From an uncultured Mollicutes bacterium (GTDB lineage: Bacteria; Bacillota_I; Bacilli_A; RFN20; CAG-826): a DNA stretch of 64,000 nucleotides. The position numbers and the translations under genes were made by a program. The DNA lies in contig UQCQ01000003.1 in assembly GCA_900539595.1 (NCBI GenBank), positions 1 to 64,000 of the forward strand. The letters run 5' to 3'. This document shows, piece by piece, positions 20,575 to 28,165 of this stretch. The notes beneath the pieces were generated by a model. That model was not told the origin of the DNA and searched no databases. It was given only the letters and a program-made list of their open reading frames with translations. Positions within the stretch are counted from its first letter, which is position 1, and the number at the start of each line of letters is the position of its first letter.

Positions 20575-20580
20575 TATAAT
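20575..20580 (+). promoter_or_regulatory. -10 box TATAAT before the EAL protein
   Basis: Perfect TATAAT, with TTGTCT 16 bp upstream as a possible -35. It ends 9 nt before ATG 20590, so a start there would be nearly leaderless. It lies downstream of an alternative ATG at 20545, arguing against that start. Confidence 0.5.
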
Positions 20581-20589
20581 GAGTGTCGC

Positions 20590-22752
20590 ATGATTGGGTT
20601 TCATTTTGCACAAGACATCACGAACTCCTTAATCCGGTTATCGCCCTCTCCCTACGACGGATCCGCGGGTTCGCGCATTGACGAATTACCTGGAATCAAA
20701 ACATTTTCAGCACATGTTGATGAAATTCTACACCACCAAGACCTTGCCCACGAGAATCTGGCTATCGTTTATTTCAACATTGATAATTTTCATACCTATA
20801 ACAGACGATATGGATATGAAAAAGGTAATGCATTTCTTTCTTTGCTGGCCCAATCGATTGCCAACGCTTTCCCTGATTGCCCCTTATATCGCGTGTATGT
20901 CGATCAGTTTGTAGTCTTGGCTTCAAAAAGCGATGTGGAACCAGGGGTCACGAACGTTAAAATGGATTTCGATTCCTGGAATAGCGAAGAGGCCATTGAA
21001 CTTTCTTCCGGCATCTATTTGGTTGATGGTGTCTCTTTGCATCCTTTGGAATGGTTGGATCGCGCTAAGCAGGCTTCTGAATCCCTTCGCGATAATCCCG
21101 GTACATTTTTTCGCTATTACAATAAGAACGAAGAAACGGAACGTGATGCCTATATTTTGTCGCGTTTCAAAACCGCATTGTCCTGTGGTGACGTTATAGT
21201 TGCATACCAGCCTATTGCACGCACAGGGACGCGAAAACTTTGCAGCGTGGAAGCGCTGGCCCGTTGGAACGATTCCCGTTTTGGCTCAATTTCCCCTGGG
21301 ACATTCATTCCGATCCTTGAGTCTTTTCAACTGATTGGGGCGCTCGACCAATTCGTGGTTCAACGCGTTTGTTACGACCTTCGTAAGCGCATGGACAATG
21401 GGTTGCCCGTCGTTCCGGTGTCGATGAATTTTTCCTACGAAGATTTTTCGCTATTTGATGTGGCTGGTTGCATGGACGCAGCCGTTCAAAAGTATCGTTT
21501 GGACAAATACCTTTTGAAAGCGGAAATCACGGAAAGCATGCTCAAAAAGGACCCTGTCTTGATGCAGGAGAAAATTTGCGAACTCCACGACCATGGTTAC
21601 GAGGTTTGGATGGATGATTTCGGATCGGGCTACTCTTCTCTAAATGTACTCCACGACTTCTCGTTCGATGAAATTAAAATCGACATGAAGTTTCTGGAGA
21701 AATTTGACGAAAAAAGCAAAATTATCGTCGCAAATGTGGTTCACATGGCCAAAAAGCTTGGGATGAAAACGCTAGCAGAAGGAGTGGAAACTCAAGAACA
21801 GGTGCAATTTCTATTGGGTATCGGATGCGAAAAGATCCAAGGGTATTTGCTGGGTCGTGCGGAGGCCCTAAATGAAGATGGTTCCTCATCACACGACCAT
21901 CGGTTTTCTTTTGAAAACAAAACGGATGCGAAATACGCGGATGAAATTGGGCGCGTAAACCTACTGGACGGCAATCCCGTGGATTGCAGCCCCGCTGTTG
22001 GTCAGCAAAATTTTCCCCTTGCGATTTATGAACTTCGTGACAATCGTTTTCAAACCCTATTTTTCAACAAGGCTTATTCGGAAGTTATTTCCGGATTTCA
22101 CAAAAGCGTGCTTGCAGACGATGAGGAAATGAATGATTGCCGCTGGATTGGCGGACGTAAAATTCTTTCCTGCATGCAAGAAATGAAGGTAGGCCAAATT
22201 CGGACGGTGGACTACCTTGATAATGGGAAATTCGCTTGCATAGAATTACGAAAATTAAGTGAAGATAAGACTAAAGACCGATCGGCATATGTCGCTACGA
22301 TTAAAAATATATCGGACGATAGTGCGCTTCAAAGGCAAAAGAACCGGGACATCTATGCAAAAGCGTTTTACTGCATCCATGAATTCGTTGCGTTCCTAGA
22401 ATTGAAAACGGATTCGATGGAGGTGGTTTTCGATAATGGACATTTCCATCCAAACCCTCAAGAAAAAGCCTCGGAATTTTTCCGGCGTTTGATGGAGAAT
22501 ATGATTCACCCTCTCGATAAAAAGCGCTTTTCTTCCTATGAAAAGTTAACCGAATTGCCTAATAAAATCGAAGAAACGCGCCAAGGATTCCTTTCCGGCT
22601 ATTTCCGGATTAAAAATCCTTGTGGCGGCTATACGTGGAAACTCTTTTTGGCCATGGATGGATCGGTAGGAGCCAATCGCGTGATGATTTCCGTGCGTGA
22701 CGCCGATTATGCCATGCAACCTATGCTGAACGAGAAATATGGAAAAGAATGA
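20590..22752 (+). CDS. Degenerate GGDEF + EAL c-di-GMP phosphodiesterase with C-terminal sensor-like region
   Basis: Predicted cytosolic phosphodiesterase hydrolysing cyclic di-GMP. A GGDEF-like domain (roughly residues 45-180) has the fold landmarks NIDNFHTYNRRYG, but the signature is YVDQF, so it cannot be a normal cyclase. The EAL domain (about 195-440) keeps the catalytic set: EALARW, MNFS, AEITES, DDFGSGYSS, IKIDMKF and LAEGVET, so it should be active. The last 250 residues (FPLAIYELRDNRFQTLFFNKAYSEV on) look PAS-like and are followed by another unrecognised domain. No membrane span is seen. The start is ambiguous: ATG 20545 has a G-rich stretch upstream, ATG 20590 fits the -10 box. It overlaps mutY by 14 nt. 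Confidence 0.85.
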   Translation: MIGFHFAQDITNSLIRLSPSPYDGSAGSRIDELPGIKTFSAHVDEILHHQDLAHENLAIVYFNIDNFHTYNRRYGYEKGNAFLSLLAQSIANAFPDCPLYRVYVDQFVVLASKSDVEPGVTNVKMDFDSWNSEEAIELSSGIYLVDGVSLHPLEWLDRAKQASESLRDNPGTFFRYYNKNEETERDAYILSRFKTALSCGDVIVAYQPIARTGTRKLCSVEALARWNDSRFGSISPGTFIPILESFQLIGALDQFVVQRVCYDLRKRMDNGLPVVPVSMNFSYEDFSLFDVAGCMDAAVQKYRLDKYLLKAEITESMLKKDPVLMQEKICELHDHGYEVWMDDFGSGYSSLNVLHDFSFDEIKIDMKFLEKFDEKSKIIVANVVHMAKKLGMKTLAEGVETQEQVQFLLGIGCEKIQGYLLGRAEALNEDGSSSHDHRFSFENKTDAKYADEIGRVNLLDGNPVDCSPAVGQQNFPLAIYELRDNRFQTLFFNKAYSEVISGFHKSVLADDEEMNDCRWIGGRKILSCMQEMKVGQIRTVDYLDNGKFACIELRKLSEDKTKDRSAYVATIKNISDDSALQRQKNRDIYAKAFYCIHEFVAFLELKTDSMEVVFDNGHFHPNPQEKASEFFRRLMENMIHPLDKKRFSSYEKLTELPNKIEETRQGFLSGYFRIKNPCGGYTWKLFLAMDGSVGANRVMISVRDADYAMQPMLNEKYGKE

Positions 22753-23797
22753 AGGATGTGTGGCGTTATCTAAAATATCCGCCCACGATTTTTCCACACG
22801 TCTTTTTGATTTTTGGAATCAGAGCCATCGCGTGTTGCCTTGGAGAAGCGATCCAAGTCCTTTTCATGTTTGGGTGTCCGAAATTATGTTGCAACAAACG
22901 AGGGTAGATACCGTTAAAGGGTACTATCTCCGCTTTGTGGATGCCTTGCCGAGCGTGAAAGCATTGGCAGATGCCCCGGAAGACGTATATCTCAAACTCT
23001 GGGAAGGTCTCGGTTATTATTCCCGAGTGCGAAATTTGCATCGGGCCGCCTTGGAGATTCAAAACCGTTTTCACGGCGAAATCCCATCCTCTTATGGAGA
23101 ATTGGTCTCACTCCCCGGAATCGGCGATTATACAGCGAATGCGATCCTAGCTTGTGCGTTCCATCAAAAAACCGTGGCCGTGGATGGAAATTTGATTCGA
23201 GTATACGCTCGTTTGTTTGCATCATCTATCGACCCGGGGAAGCCTGCGGATCGCAAAAAAGTGCAAAAAGGATTTCTACAATGGTTAGAAGGGGACTCCG
23301 CCATATTTAATCAAGCCTTGATGGAAATTGGCCAAACGATTTGTATCCCTAATGGAAAGCCGTTTTGTTCGGACTGTCCTTTCGCCTCTTTTTGCTTGGC
23401 CCATTTAAAAAAGAGCGAGGACAGGTATCCGAATTTGAATAAAAGACCTGTTCAAAAAGCCGTAAAGAAAACCGTTTTCGTAGTCCGATGCAAGGATAAG
23501 ATCCTGCTTCGTAAACGTCCAGATAAAGGACTGCTGGCTTCTTTGTATGAACTCCCTAACGTGGATGGGGAATTGACGTTAGAGGAGGCGAGAAAAGAGT
23601 GGTGCAAGAAAGGATACCATGTGGAATCCATCGTCGACTTAGGGTGCGCTAAACACGTATTCAGTCATCAAATATGGGAAATGACGGGGTATGCTGTTTC
23701 CATTTCATCCCCACTTCTCAACGATTTGTTCGTTGATGAAGGGCAAAGAAAATCTCTTTATCCCATCCCCACGGCCTTTTCCTATTTCCTGCCCTGA
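22739..23797 (+). CDS. mutY: A/G-specific adenine DNA glycosylase
   Basis: Base-excision repair enzyme removing adenine opposite 8-oxoguanine. The catalytic Glu is in SEIMLQQTRV, the helix-hairpin-helix is LPGIGDYTANAI and the catalytic Asp is in AVDGNLIRVY. The 4Fe-4S ligands are intact as C-x6-C-x2-C-x5-C around residues 200-217. A NUDIX-like 8-oxoG recognition domain (FVVRCKDKILLRKRPDKGLLASLYELP) is present. 352 aa is typical. Its start lies within the end of the EAL gene, so the two are probably co-transcribed. GTG 22760 is an alternative start. Confidence 0.95.
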   Translation: MEKNEGCVALSKISAHDFSTRLFDFWNQSHRVLPWRSDPSPFHVWVSEIMLQQTRVDTVKGYYLRFVDALPSVKALADAPEDVYLKLWEGLGYYSRVRNLHRAALEIQNRFHGEIPSSYGELVSLPGIGDYTANAILACAFHQKTVAVDGNLIRVYARLFASSIDPGKPADRKKVQKGFLQWLEGDSAIFNQALMEIGQTICIPNGKPFCSDCPFASFCLAHLKKSEDRYPNLNKRPVQKAVKKTVFVVRCKDKILLRKRPDKGLLASLYELPNVDGELTLEEARKEWCKKGYHVESIVDLGCAKHVFSHQIWEMTGYAVSISSPLLNDLFVDEGQRKSLYPIPTAFSYFLP

Positions 23798-23837
23798 GGA
23801 GCACGGCTAAATTTATTTTAATCCCTTTTCATTTCGG

Positions 23838-23860
23838 TATAATGTTACCCCGAAGGAGGT
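23838..23860 (+). promoter_or_regulatory. -10 box and Shine-Dalgarno at the PIN-protein gene
   Basis: TATAAT (23838-23843, preceded by GG) is followed 9 nt later by AAGGAGGT (23853-23860), so the ribosome site lies almost at the mRNA 5' end. The Shine-Dalgarno is 2 nt from an out-of-frame ATG at 23863 and 16 nt from the PIN-protein ATG at 23877. Neither distance is ideal. Confidence 0.6.
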
Positions 23861-23862
23861 TA

Positions 23863-23910
23863 ATGCCGTTTTATTTATGTATAGCGACGAGAACAAAGCC
23901 CGTTTGCTAG
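23863..23910 (+). CDS. Possible 15-codon leader ORF overlapping the PIN-protein start
   Basis: ATG 23863 opens a 15-residue frame (MPFYLCIATRTKPVC) ending at TAG 23908-23910. It overlaps the start of the PIN-domain gene in another frame and has a strong AAGGAGGT upstream. It may act as a translated leader that tunes initiation at ATG 23877, or be chance. There is no conservation evidence. Confidence 0.25.
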   Translation: MPFYLCIATRTKPVC

Positions 23911-25736
23911 CGAAGCAACTCAATTACTTCGACTATGCAATCGTGGATACGAGTTCTTTGATGGAAGATTCCTTCCCTATTTGGATGGATTCCTTGCTAA
24001 ACGCCCAAACTTATCTCGACGATTCGCCGGTAGAAATATATATCCCGGATGAGTGCATTGAAGAATTGAAGAACCATTGCACGGATAAAAAGAACTTTGA
24101 CAAGAGTTCATCGGCAAAGAGAGCATTGAAAATCATTCGCCATGCGAAGAGAAAGAAAGTGTTATCGCTTCTAAAAACCTATGGAAACGATACGGAGCAC
24201 CATTTCGCAGATAAGGCGATTTATGTCAAAGTAAGTGCGGATCGACTTAATCAACGCATCCTGGTCGTAACCCAAGACAAAAAATTGGCCAGTGATTTGC
24301 GGGGACTCAACGATTTGATGTCCCAACATGGAAATCGAGTTCAAGTTTATCGGCTGGATCGCGATGGAAGCCTAGTTCCTAATCGTGGAGAAATCATTCC
24401 CGAAGAGCATCGTAACAAACCGGCGGAACGGAGTGCGCCCCGCCCCAATAACAGCCGGGGAGACAACACCCCGGTTAACAAGGTGGCTCCAAAGCCACAA
24501 AACCAAGAGGATGCCGCCATAAAGGCCATCGAAAAGATGGATGCGCATCTTGGCTCCAATTTGAAAAACCGCCAATATCCAACGGAAAGAAAAATCCAGG
24601 ATGTGACAGAGCAATTGAAGAACCTTAAAAATTTGAAGGACGAAACGAAAACCAAACTCCGTCTTTTGGTTCCGGAAAAACAATTACGTCAAGAACTAGC
24701 CAATCTTCAAAGCGCGGTAATTCCAACGAAAAAAGAGACGGAAAAGCCCGCAAAACAAGAACCTGCCGCAGATGCTATCTTGGCTTTGAAAAAGAAAATG
24801 CGTTTTGGAAGCGGCAATTCGCTTCAAAGCGCCATTCAAGAGGCAGCAAGTTGGTGTGGGGGAATATTATTCCGCTACCCCACAATCCCTTACCAAGCAC
24901 AATTCCATGGGCCGTTAGATTTAACGGAAAACGACCTCAATGAAATTGCTAAGCGTTTGGAAGACAAAATGGATGGCCGCGCCACGGTCTCTACGGACTG
25001 CAAAGGGCTGACTGTTTTGGCAGAGCCTTATGGAATTGGATTTAAAGCATGGGCTGGCTTGACCAAAAATTTGGAAGAACCCAAGCCTGTTTCTCATGTA
25101 GCCCTCCTCCCAAAAAGTGAGCCGGAAAAGCTTGAGAAGCCGGAGCAAGTTGCCCCCTCTAAAAAGGAGCAGCCTACCCCTAAATCCAGTGCTAAGCATC
25201 AACGTACGGTGAAAAAGGTAAAAAAGAAGGTTCAAACCCCGGTCGTGGAAAAACCCGTGGCCAAGGTAGAAGAGACCCCGACCCAAAAACCAGAGGATAA
25301 ACCCGCGGATTTCGGACATCCGAAGCTGGTGATTCTTGCTCCTGAAGACAAGAATAAACGGGAACGTATTGAAGTCAAAATTCGTTACGAAAAAACCCCT
25401 GTTCCATCAGCTAAGGACCATTCATCTAAGAAAAAGAAGCCTGCTGGATCTACACAAAAGGCCCCCATTCGCTCACCGAAAAAAGGACAAAAAGGAATGG
25501 GTCAATCTCAACCAAAACTTTCGGTAGAAAAGAAGAAGCCGAAGAATACTTCTCAACTGACTGCTTCGCCCCAGAAGAAGAAAAAGGCGGTTGTAAAGAA
25601 AGTGGTGAAGAAAGTCCCCTCTTCTAAGGCTGCATCCCATCCGCAATCGAAGCAAAATGCTTCATCGCAAAAGAAGAAGCCGGCGAATCGTGCTCAGCCT
25701 TCTAAATCGGATGCGTCTAAGCCGAATGGAAAATAA
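23877..25736 (+). CDS. PIN-like nuclease domain with a long Lys/Pro-rich tail
   Basis: A 619-aa protein. The N-terminal 145 residues look like a PIN ribonuclease domain: YAIVDTSSLM with Asp24, PDECIEEL with the second acidic site (E62/E63), HHFADKAI and VVTQDKKLASDL with the third and fourth acidic sites. All expected acidic positions are present, so activity is plausible. A coiled, charged middle follows (about 190-290), then a small globular segment (about 300-400: ALKKKMRFGSGN to GFKAWAGL). The last 200 residues are extremely rich in Lys, Pro, Ser and Gln with KKKxxx repeats, resembling RNA-binding disordered tails. No signal peptide or membrane span. PhoH2 proteins join a PIN to a PhoH ATPase; this genome has a lone PhoH at 58009, so a split partnership is possible but unproven. 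Confidence 0.7.
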   Translation: MYSDENKARLLAKQLNYFDYAIVDTSSLMEDSFPIWMDSLLNAQTYLDDSPVEIYIPDECIEELKNHCTDKKNFDKSSSAKRALKIIRHAKRKKVLSLLKTYGNDTEHHFADKAIYVKVSADRLNQRILVVTQDKKLASDLRGLNDLMSQHGNRVQVYRLDRDGSLVPNRGEIIPEEHRNKPAERSAPRPNNSRGDNTPVNKVAPKPQNQEDAAIKAIEKMDAHLGSNLKNRQYPTERKIQDVTEQLKNLKNLKDETKTKLRLLVPEKQLRQELANLQSAVIPTKKETEKPAKQEPAADAILALKKKMRFGSGNSLQSAIQEAASWCGGILFRYPTIPYQAQFHGPLDLTENDLNEIAKRLEDKMDGRATVSTDCKGLTVLAEPYGIGFKAWAGLTKNLEEPKPVSHVALLPKSEPEKLEKPEQVAPSKKEQPTPKSSAKHQRTVKKVKKKVQTPVVEKPVAKVEETPTQKPEDKPADFGHPKLVILAPEDKNKRERIEVKIRYEKTPVPSAKDHSSKKKKPAGSTQKAPIRSPKKGQKGMGQSQPKLSVEKKKPKNTSQLTASPQKKKKAVVKKVVKKVPSSKAASHPQSKQNASSQKKKPANRAQPSKSDASKPNGK

Positions 25737-25740
25737 CTAA

Positions 25741-25775
25741 AAAGGAAACCTCGTAACTGGGGCTTCCTTTTTTTC
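25741..25775 (+). terminator. Terminator after the PIN-protein gene
   Basis: AAAGGAAACCTC pairs with GGGGCTTCCTTT (one bulge and one wobble), followed by T4-5. It separates the PIN gene from ybaK. Confidence 0.75.
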
Positions 25776-25787
25776 GTGATAGGAATC

Positions 25788-25793
25788 TAGAAT
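25788..25793 (+). promoter_or_regulatory. -10 box TAGAAT, leaderless layout, before ybaK
   Basis: TAGAAT ends 7 nt before the ATG at 25801 and no ribosome site is present between them. Confidence 0.45.
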
Positions 25794-25800
25794 AACTGAC

Positions 25801-26265
25801 ATGGAAAAAACGAATGTGATGCGCCTGCTCGACATCGCGGGTATCTCCTATATAGAAAGAGAATACGATGAATCCATCGTGAATGGGATTCAGGTGGCTG
25901 AGGCGTTAAAAGAAGACGTGGATTGCGTATTTAAAACCCTCGTGGTGGAAAACCAAAAGAAAGAACATTTCGTTTTCTGCGTCCCTGTCGCCAAAGAATT
26001 AGATTTAAAAAAAGCGGCGAAATCCGTTTCGGCGAAATCCATTGAATTGATTCCACAAAAGACTTTGCTCCCTTTAACCGGTTACGTCCACGGCGGATGT
26101 AGTCCTATTGGATTAAAAAAGCCTTTTCCAGTCGTCATTGATGAAACGGCCCAACTATTTGATCGCATCTTCGTTTCAGGTGGAAAAAGAGGTTATCAAG
26201 TGGGCTTGAATCCCTTAGATTTGCTTTCTTATTGCCAAGCAAAGTTCGTTGATATCACAAAATAA
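25801..26265 (+). CDS. ybaK: Cys-tRNA(Pro)/aminoacyl-tRNA deacylase, YbaK family
   Basis: Single-domain trans-editing enzyme that clears mischarged tRNA such as Cys-tRNA(Pro). 154 aa of the YbaK/ProX fold. The catalytic Lys region is VFKTLVVE (about residue 44-51), and the GYVHGGCSPIGLKKPFPVVID segment is diagnostic of YbaK. RIFVSGGKRGYQVGLNP forms the C-terminal core. It stands alone between a terminator and the hsp20 regulatory region, with an apparently leaderless promoter. Confidence 0.93.
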   Translation: MEKTNVMRLLDIAGISYIEREYDESIVNGIQVAEALKEDVDCVFKTLVVENQKKEHFVFCVPVAKELDLKKAAKSVSAKSIELIPQKTLLPLTGYVHGGCSPIGLKKPFPVVIDETAQLFDRIFVSGGKRGYQVGLNPLDLLSYCQAKFVDITK

Positions 26266-26312
26266 GCACGAAATATCGATTGTTTTTCAAGAGGAAAAAT
26301 ATTTTAAAATTT

Positions 26313-26384
26313 TTAGCACTCATGTGTTGACATTGCTAAAAAACCGCTTATAGTATTGTTAGCACTTGGAAATGAAGAGTGCTA
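26313..26384 (+). promoter_or_regulatory. hsp20 promoter with two CIRCE operators (HrcA sites)
   Basis: TTGACA (26327-26332), a 17-bp spacer and TAGTAT (26350-26355) form the promoter. A near-perfect CIRCE element, TTAGCACTT-N9-GAGTGCTAA, lies at 26358-26384 over the transcription start. A second, degenerate copy, TTAGCACTC-N9-CATTGCTAA, lies at 26313-26339 and covers the -35 box. This points to repression by HrcA, released on heat shock. hrcA itself is not in the window. Confidence 0.92.
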
Positions 26385-26411
26385 AACGATATCCATTAGG
26401 AGGTAAAACTT

Positions 26412-26843
26412 ATGGCTTATTCAATTAATCGTGTTGAGAATTTCTTGGATCCGTTCGTCGATGATTTCTTCGGAATCAACGATGCAATGTCCAGTGAAAA
26501 CTTCGGTTCTCTTTCGATGAAGACCGACATCGAGGAAGTCAAGGACGGCTATAACATGGTCGTTGATCTTCCTGGGATCAAAAAGGAAGATGTTTCCATT
26601 TCTTTGGAAGATGGCTATTTGACCATCAAAGCTTCCGCTAACACCTCGCTTAAAAACGAAAAAGGCGAAAAGAAGGGCTACAAGCATCGTGAACGCTTCT
26701 CGGGCTCTGCCAGCCGCAGCTACTATGTGGGCGACATCGACGAGAAGAAGGTGACTGCGACCTTCGAAAATGGTGCACTGAAGGTTTTCTTCCCGAAAGA
26801 AAAGGAGCCGGAAGTCACTTCTCACCAAATCGCTATCAAGTAA
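26412..26843 (+). CDS. hsp20: Small heat-shock protein, Hsp20/alpha-crystallin family
   Basis: ATP-independent chaperone holding unfolded proteins. 143 aa with a short N-terminal arm and an alpha-crystallin domain starting near residue 35 (MKTDIEEVKDGYNMVVDLPGIKKEDVSISLEDGYLTI). It contains the ASRSYYVGDIDEKKVTATFENGALKVFFPK strand region. It ends with an IxI-type anchor (QIAIK). Shine-Dalgarno AGGAGGT precedes the ATG. Two CIRCE boxes upstream place it in the HrcA regulon. Confidence 0.95.
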   Translation: MAYSINRVENFLDPFVDDFFGINDAMSSENFGSLSMKTDIEEVKDGYNMVVDLPGIKKEDVSISLEDGYLTIKASANTSLKNEKGEKKGYKHRERFSGSASRSYYVGDIDEKKVTATFENGALKVFFPKEKEPEVTSHQIAIK

Positions 26844-26861
26844 ACGACCTTTTTACTTGCT

Positions 26862-26897
26862 GGCAGAGGGAGCAAATTAGTGCCCCCTCTTTTTTAT
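26862..26897. terminator. Terminator between hsp20 and the M24 peptidase gene
   Basis: AGAGGG pairs with CCCTCT across a 14-nt loop and is followed by T6. Plus-strand hsp20 transcripts should end here. The minus-strand peptidase gene ends at 26894 within the same region. Confidence 0.8.
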
Positions 26898-28075
26898 TTC
26901 AGAATGGGGATAATTTTTTCTTGAAGACCGCCAACCACACACAATTGACGATTTTGGATGTGCAAATCGGTTTCGGTGCGGATGCCAAAATCTGGAGCGT
27001 AAATTCCGGGTTCATCACTAAAAGAAGTTCCTTCCATTAATTCGCGGAAATCATGGGATTCGTAATTATCGAGATTGGCTCCGGGCCCATGAGGAGAAAT
27101 GTCGCCCGAGATGCTATGGCCAACGCGGTGAATAAAATAGGGACCAAATCCCGCGTCCGTAATGATTTTTCTCGCCACGTCGTCGGCTTCATATGCCTGA
27201 ACCTTTCTATGGGGCAATTCCTCCTTTAAAAAGGAAATGACCCCATCGCGAGCTTGCTTCACGATGCTGAACCTTTTTTGATAAATTTCCGGAACGGAAG
27301 AACCACAATAGCCCATCCAGGTTATGTCAGCATAAACGCTCCCTGGCTCTTTGTTTTTTGCCCACATATCAATGAGAACCAAATCCCCTTCGTGAATGCG
27401 TGAATGGGCGGCGGGAGTTGGCCCATAATGAGGGTCGGAAGCATTTTCTCCTATGGCGACAATCGGCAGTTCGTCGTACACCATCCCCTCTTCCTCGAAA
27501 CGTTTTCCAATGAATAATTGAATATCCAGCTCGTCGGAATGTCCTTTTTCGCGGAGGTCTTTCGCGATTTTTTGAAAAGCCTCATCTTTAATTTTTAGCG
27601 CTTTGTTGCAAGCGTCTTTTTGGGATTCAAATTGTTCTTTCGTCAAAACCGCAGAAAGGCTTTGTAATAAATCGGCAGAGGATTCGATTTGAATTCCAAG
27701 GGACTTGATGTAAGAGATGGTTCCATAATCTTCTAAAGATACGCGAGGCAGTAGGCCGTTTTCGGAATAATTCATCAGTACAACGGGCATGACTTGTAGG
27801 GATTCTTTTTCTATTTGAAGCATTTCTTGCCAGGTTGCATAAGGCTTCAAATCAAAAAATCGGCTGACGGATTCATCCCTTAAAAAGACGGTGTCTATTT
27901 GATGACAAATCAAGAATGGCTTTTCTTTGGATGGAATGACCATGATAATTTTTCGGGTCAACATTTTTTCGCCTAATAGACGAACCATAAACGGGTTATG
28001 GTTTTCGTAATCACTCATGACCCATGCGCTTGCTTTTTGTTCCTGCAAATATTTTTGAATCTCTTTGATTTCCAT
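26894..28075 (-). CDS. M24-family metallopeptidase, Xaa-Pro aminopeptidase-like
   Basis: Predicted cytosolic aminopeptidase, 393 aa, with an N-terminal creatinase-like domain (about 1-150) and a C-terminal pita-bread domain. All five metal ligands are visible in order: Asp in LVLIDMWA, Asp in YADITWMG, His in HRVGHSISG, Glu in SFSDEPGIY and Glu in GIRTETDLHI. These are the usual two-metal centre of M24B enzymes. The second half fits PepP/PepQ enzymes or a related aminopeptidase of broad specificity. The start is supported by GAGGAAAAAATC before ATG 28075, with a TATACT-type -10 box further up. Confidence 0.9.
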   Translation of the reverse strand: MEIKEIQKYLQEQKASAWVMSDYENHNPFMVRLLGEKMLTRKIIMVIPSKEKPFLICHQIDTVFLRDESVSRFFDLKPYATWQEMLQIEKESLQVMPVVLMNYSENGLLPRVSLEDYGTISYIKSLGIQIESSADLLQSLSAVLTKEQFESQKDACNKALKIKDEAFQKIAKDLREKGHSDELDIQLFIGKRFEEEGMVYDELPIVAIGENASDPHYGPTPAAHSRIHEGDLVLIDMWAKNKEPGSVYADITWMGYCGSSVPEIYQKRFSIVKQARDGVISFLKEELPHRKVQAYEADDVARKIITDAGFGPYFIHRVGHSISGDISPHGPGANLDNYESHDFRELMEGTSFSDEPGIYAPDFGIRTETDLHIQNRQLCVVGGLQEKIIPILK

Positions 28076-28153
28076 GATTTTTTCCTCGTTTTTAGTATAA
28101 ACCCATGGACGAAATTCTTAGCGAGATATGATGTAAAACCCTCTATCTACGTG

Positions 28154-28159
28154 TAAAAT
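28154..28159 (+). promoter_or_regulatory. -10 box TAAAAT, leaderless layout, before the GH2 gene
   Basis: GTGTAAAAT ends 6 nt before ATG 28166. No ribosome site is present, and the transcription start would coincide with the start codon. Confidence 0.5.
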
Positions 28160-28165
28160 ATCGCT

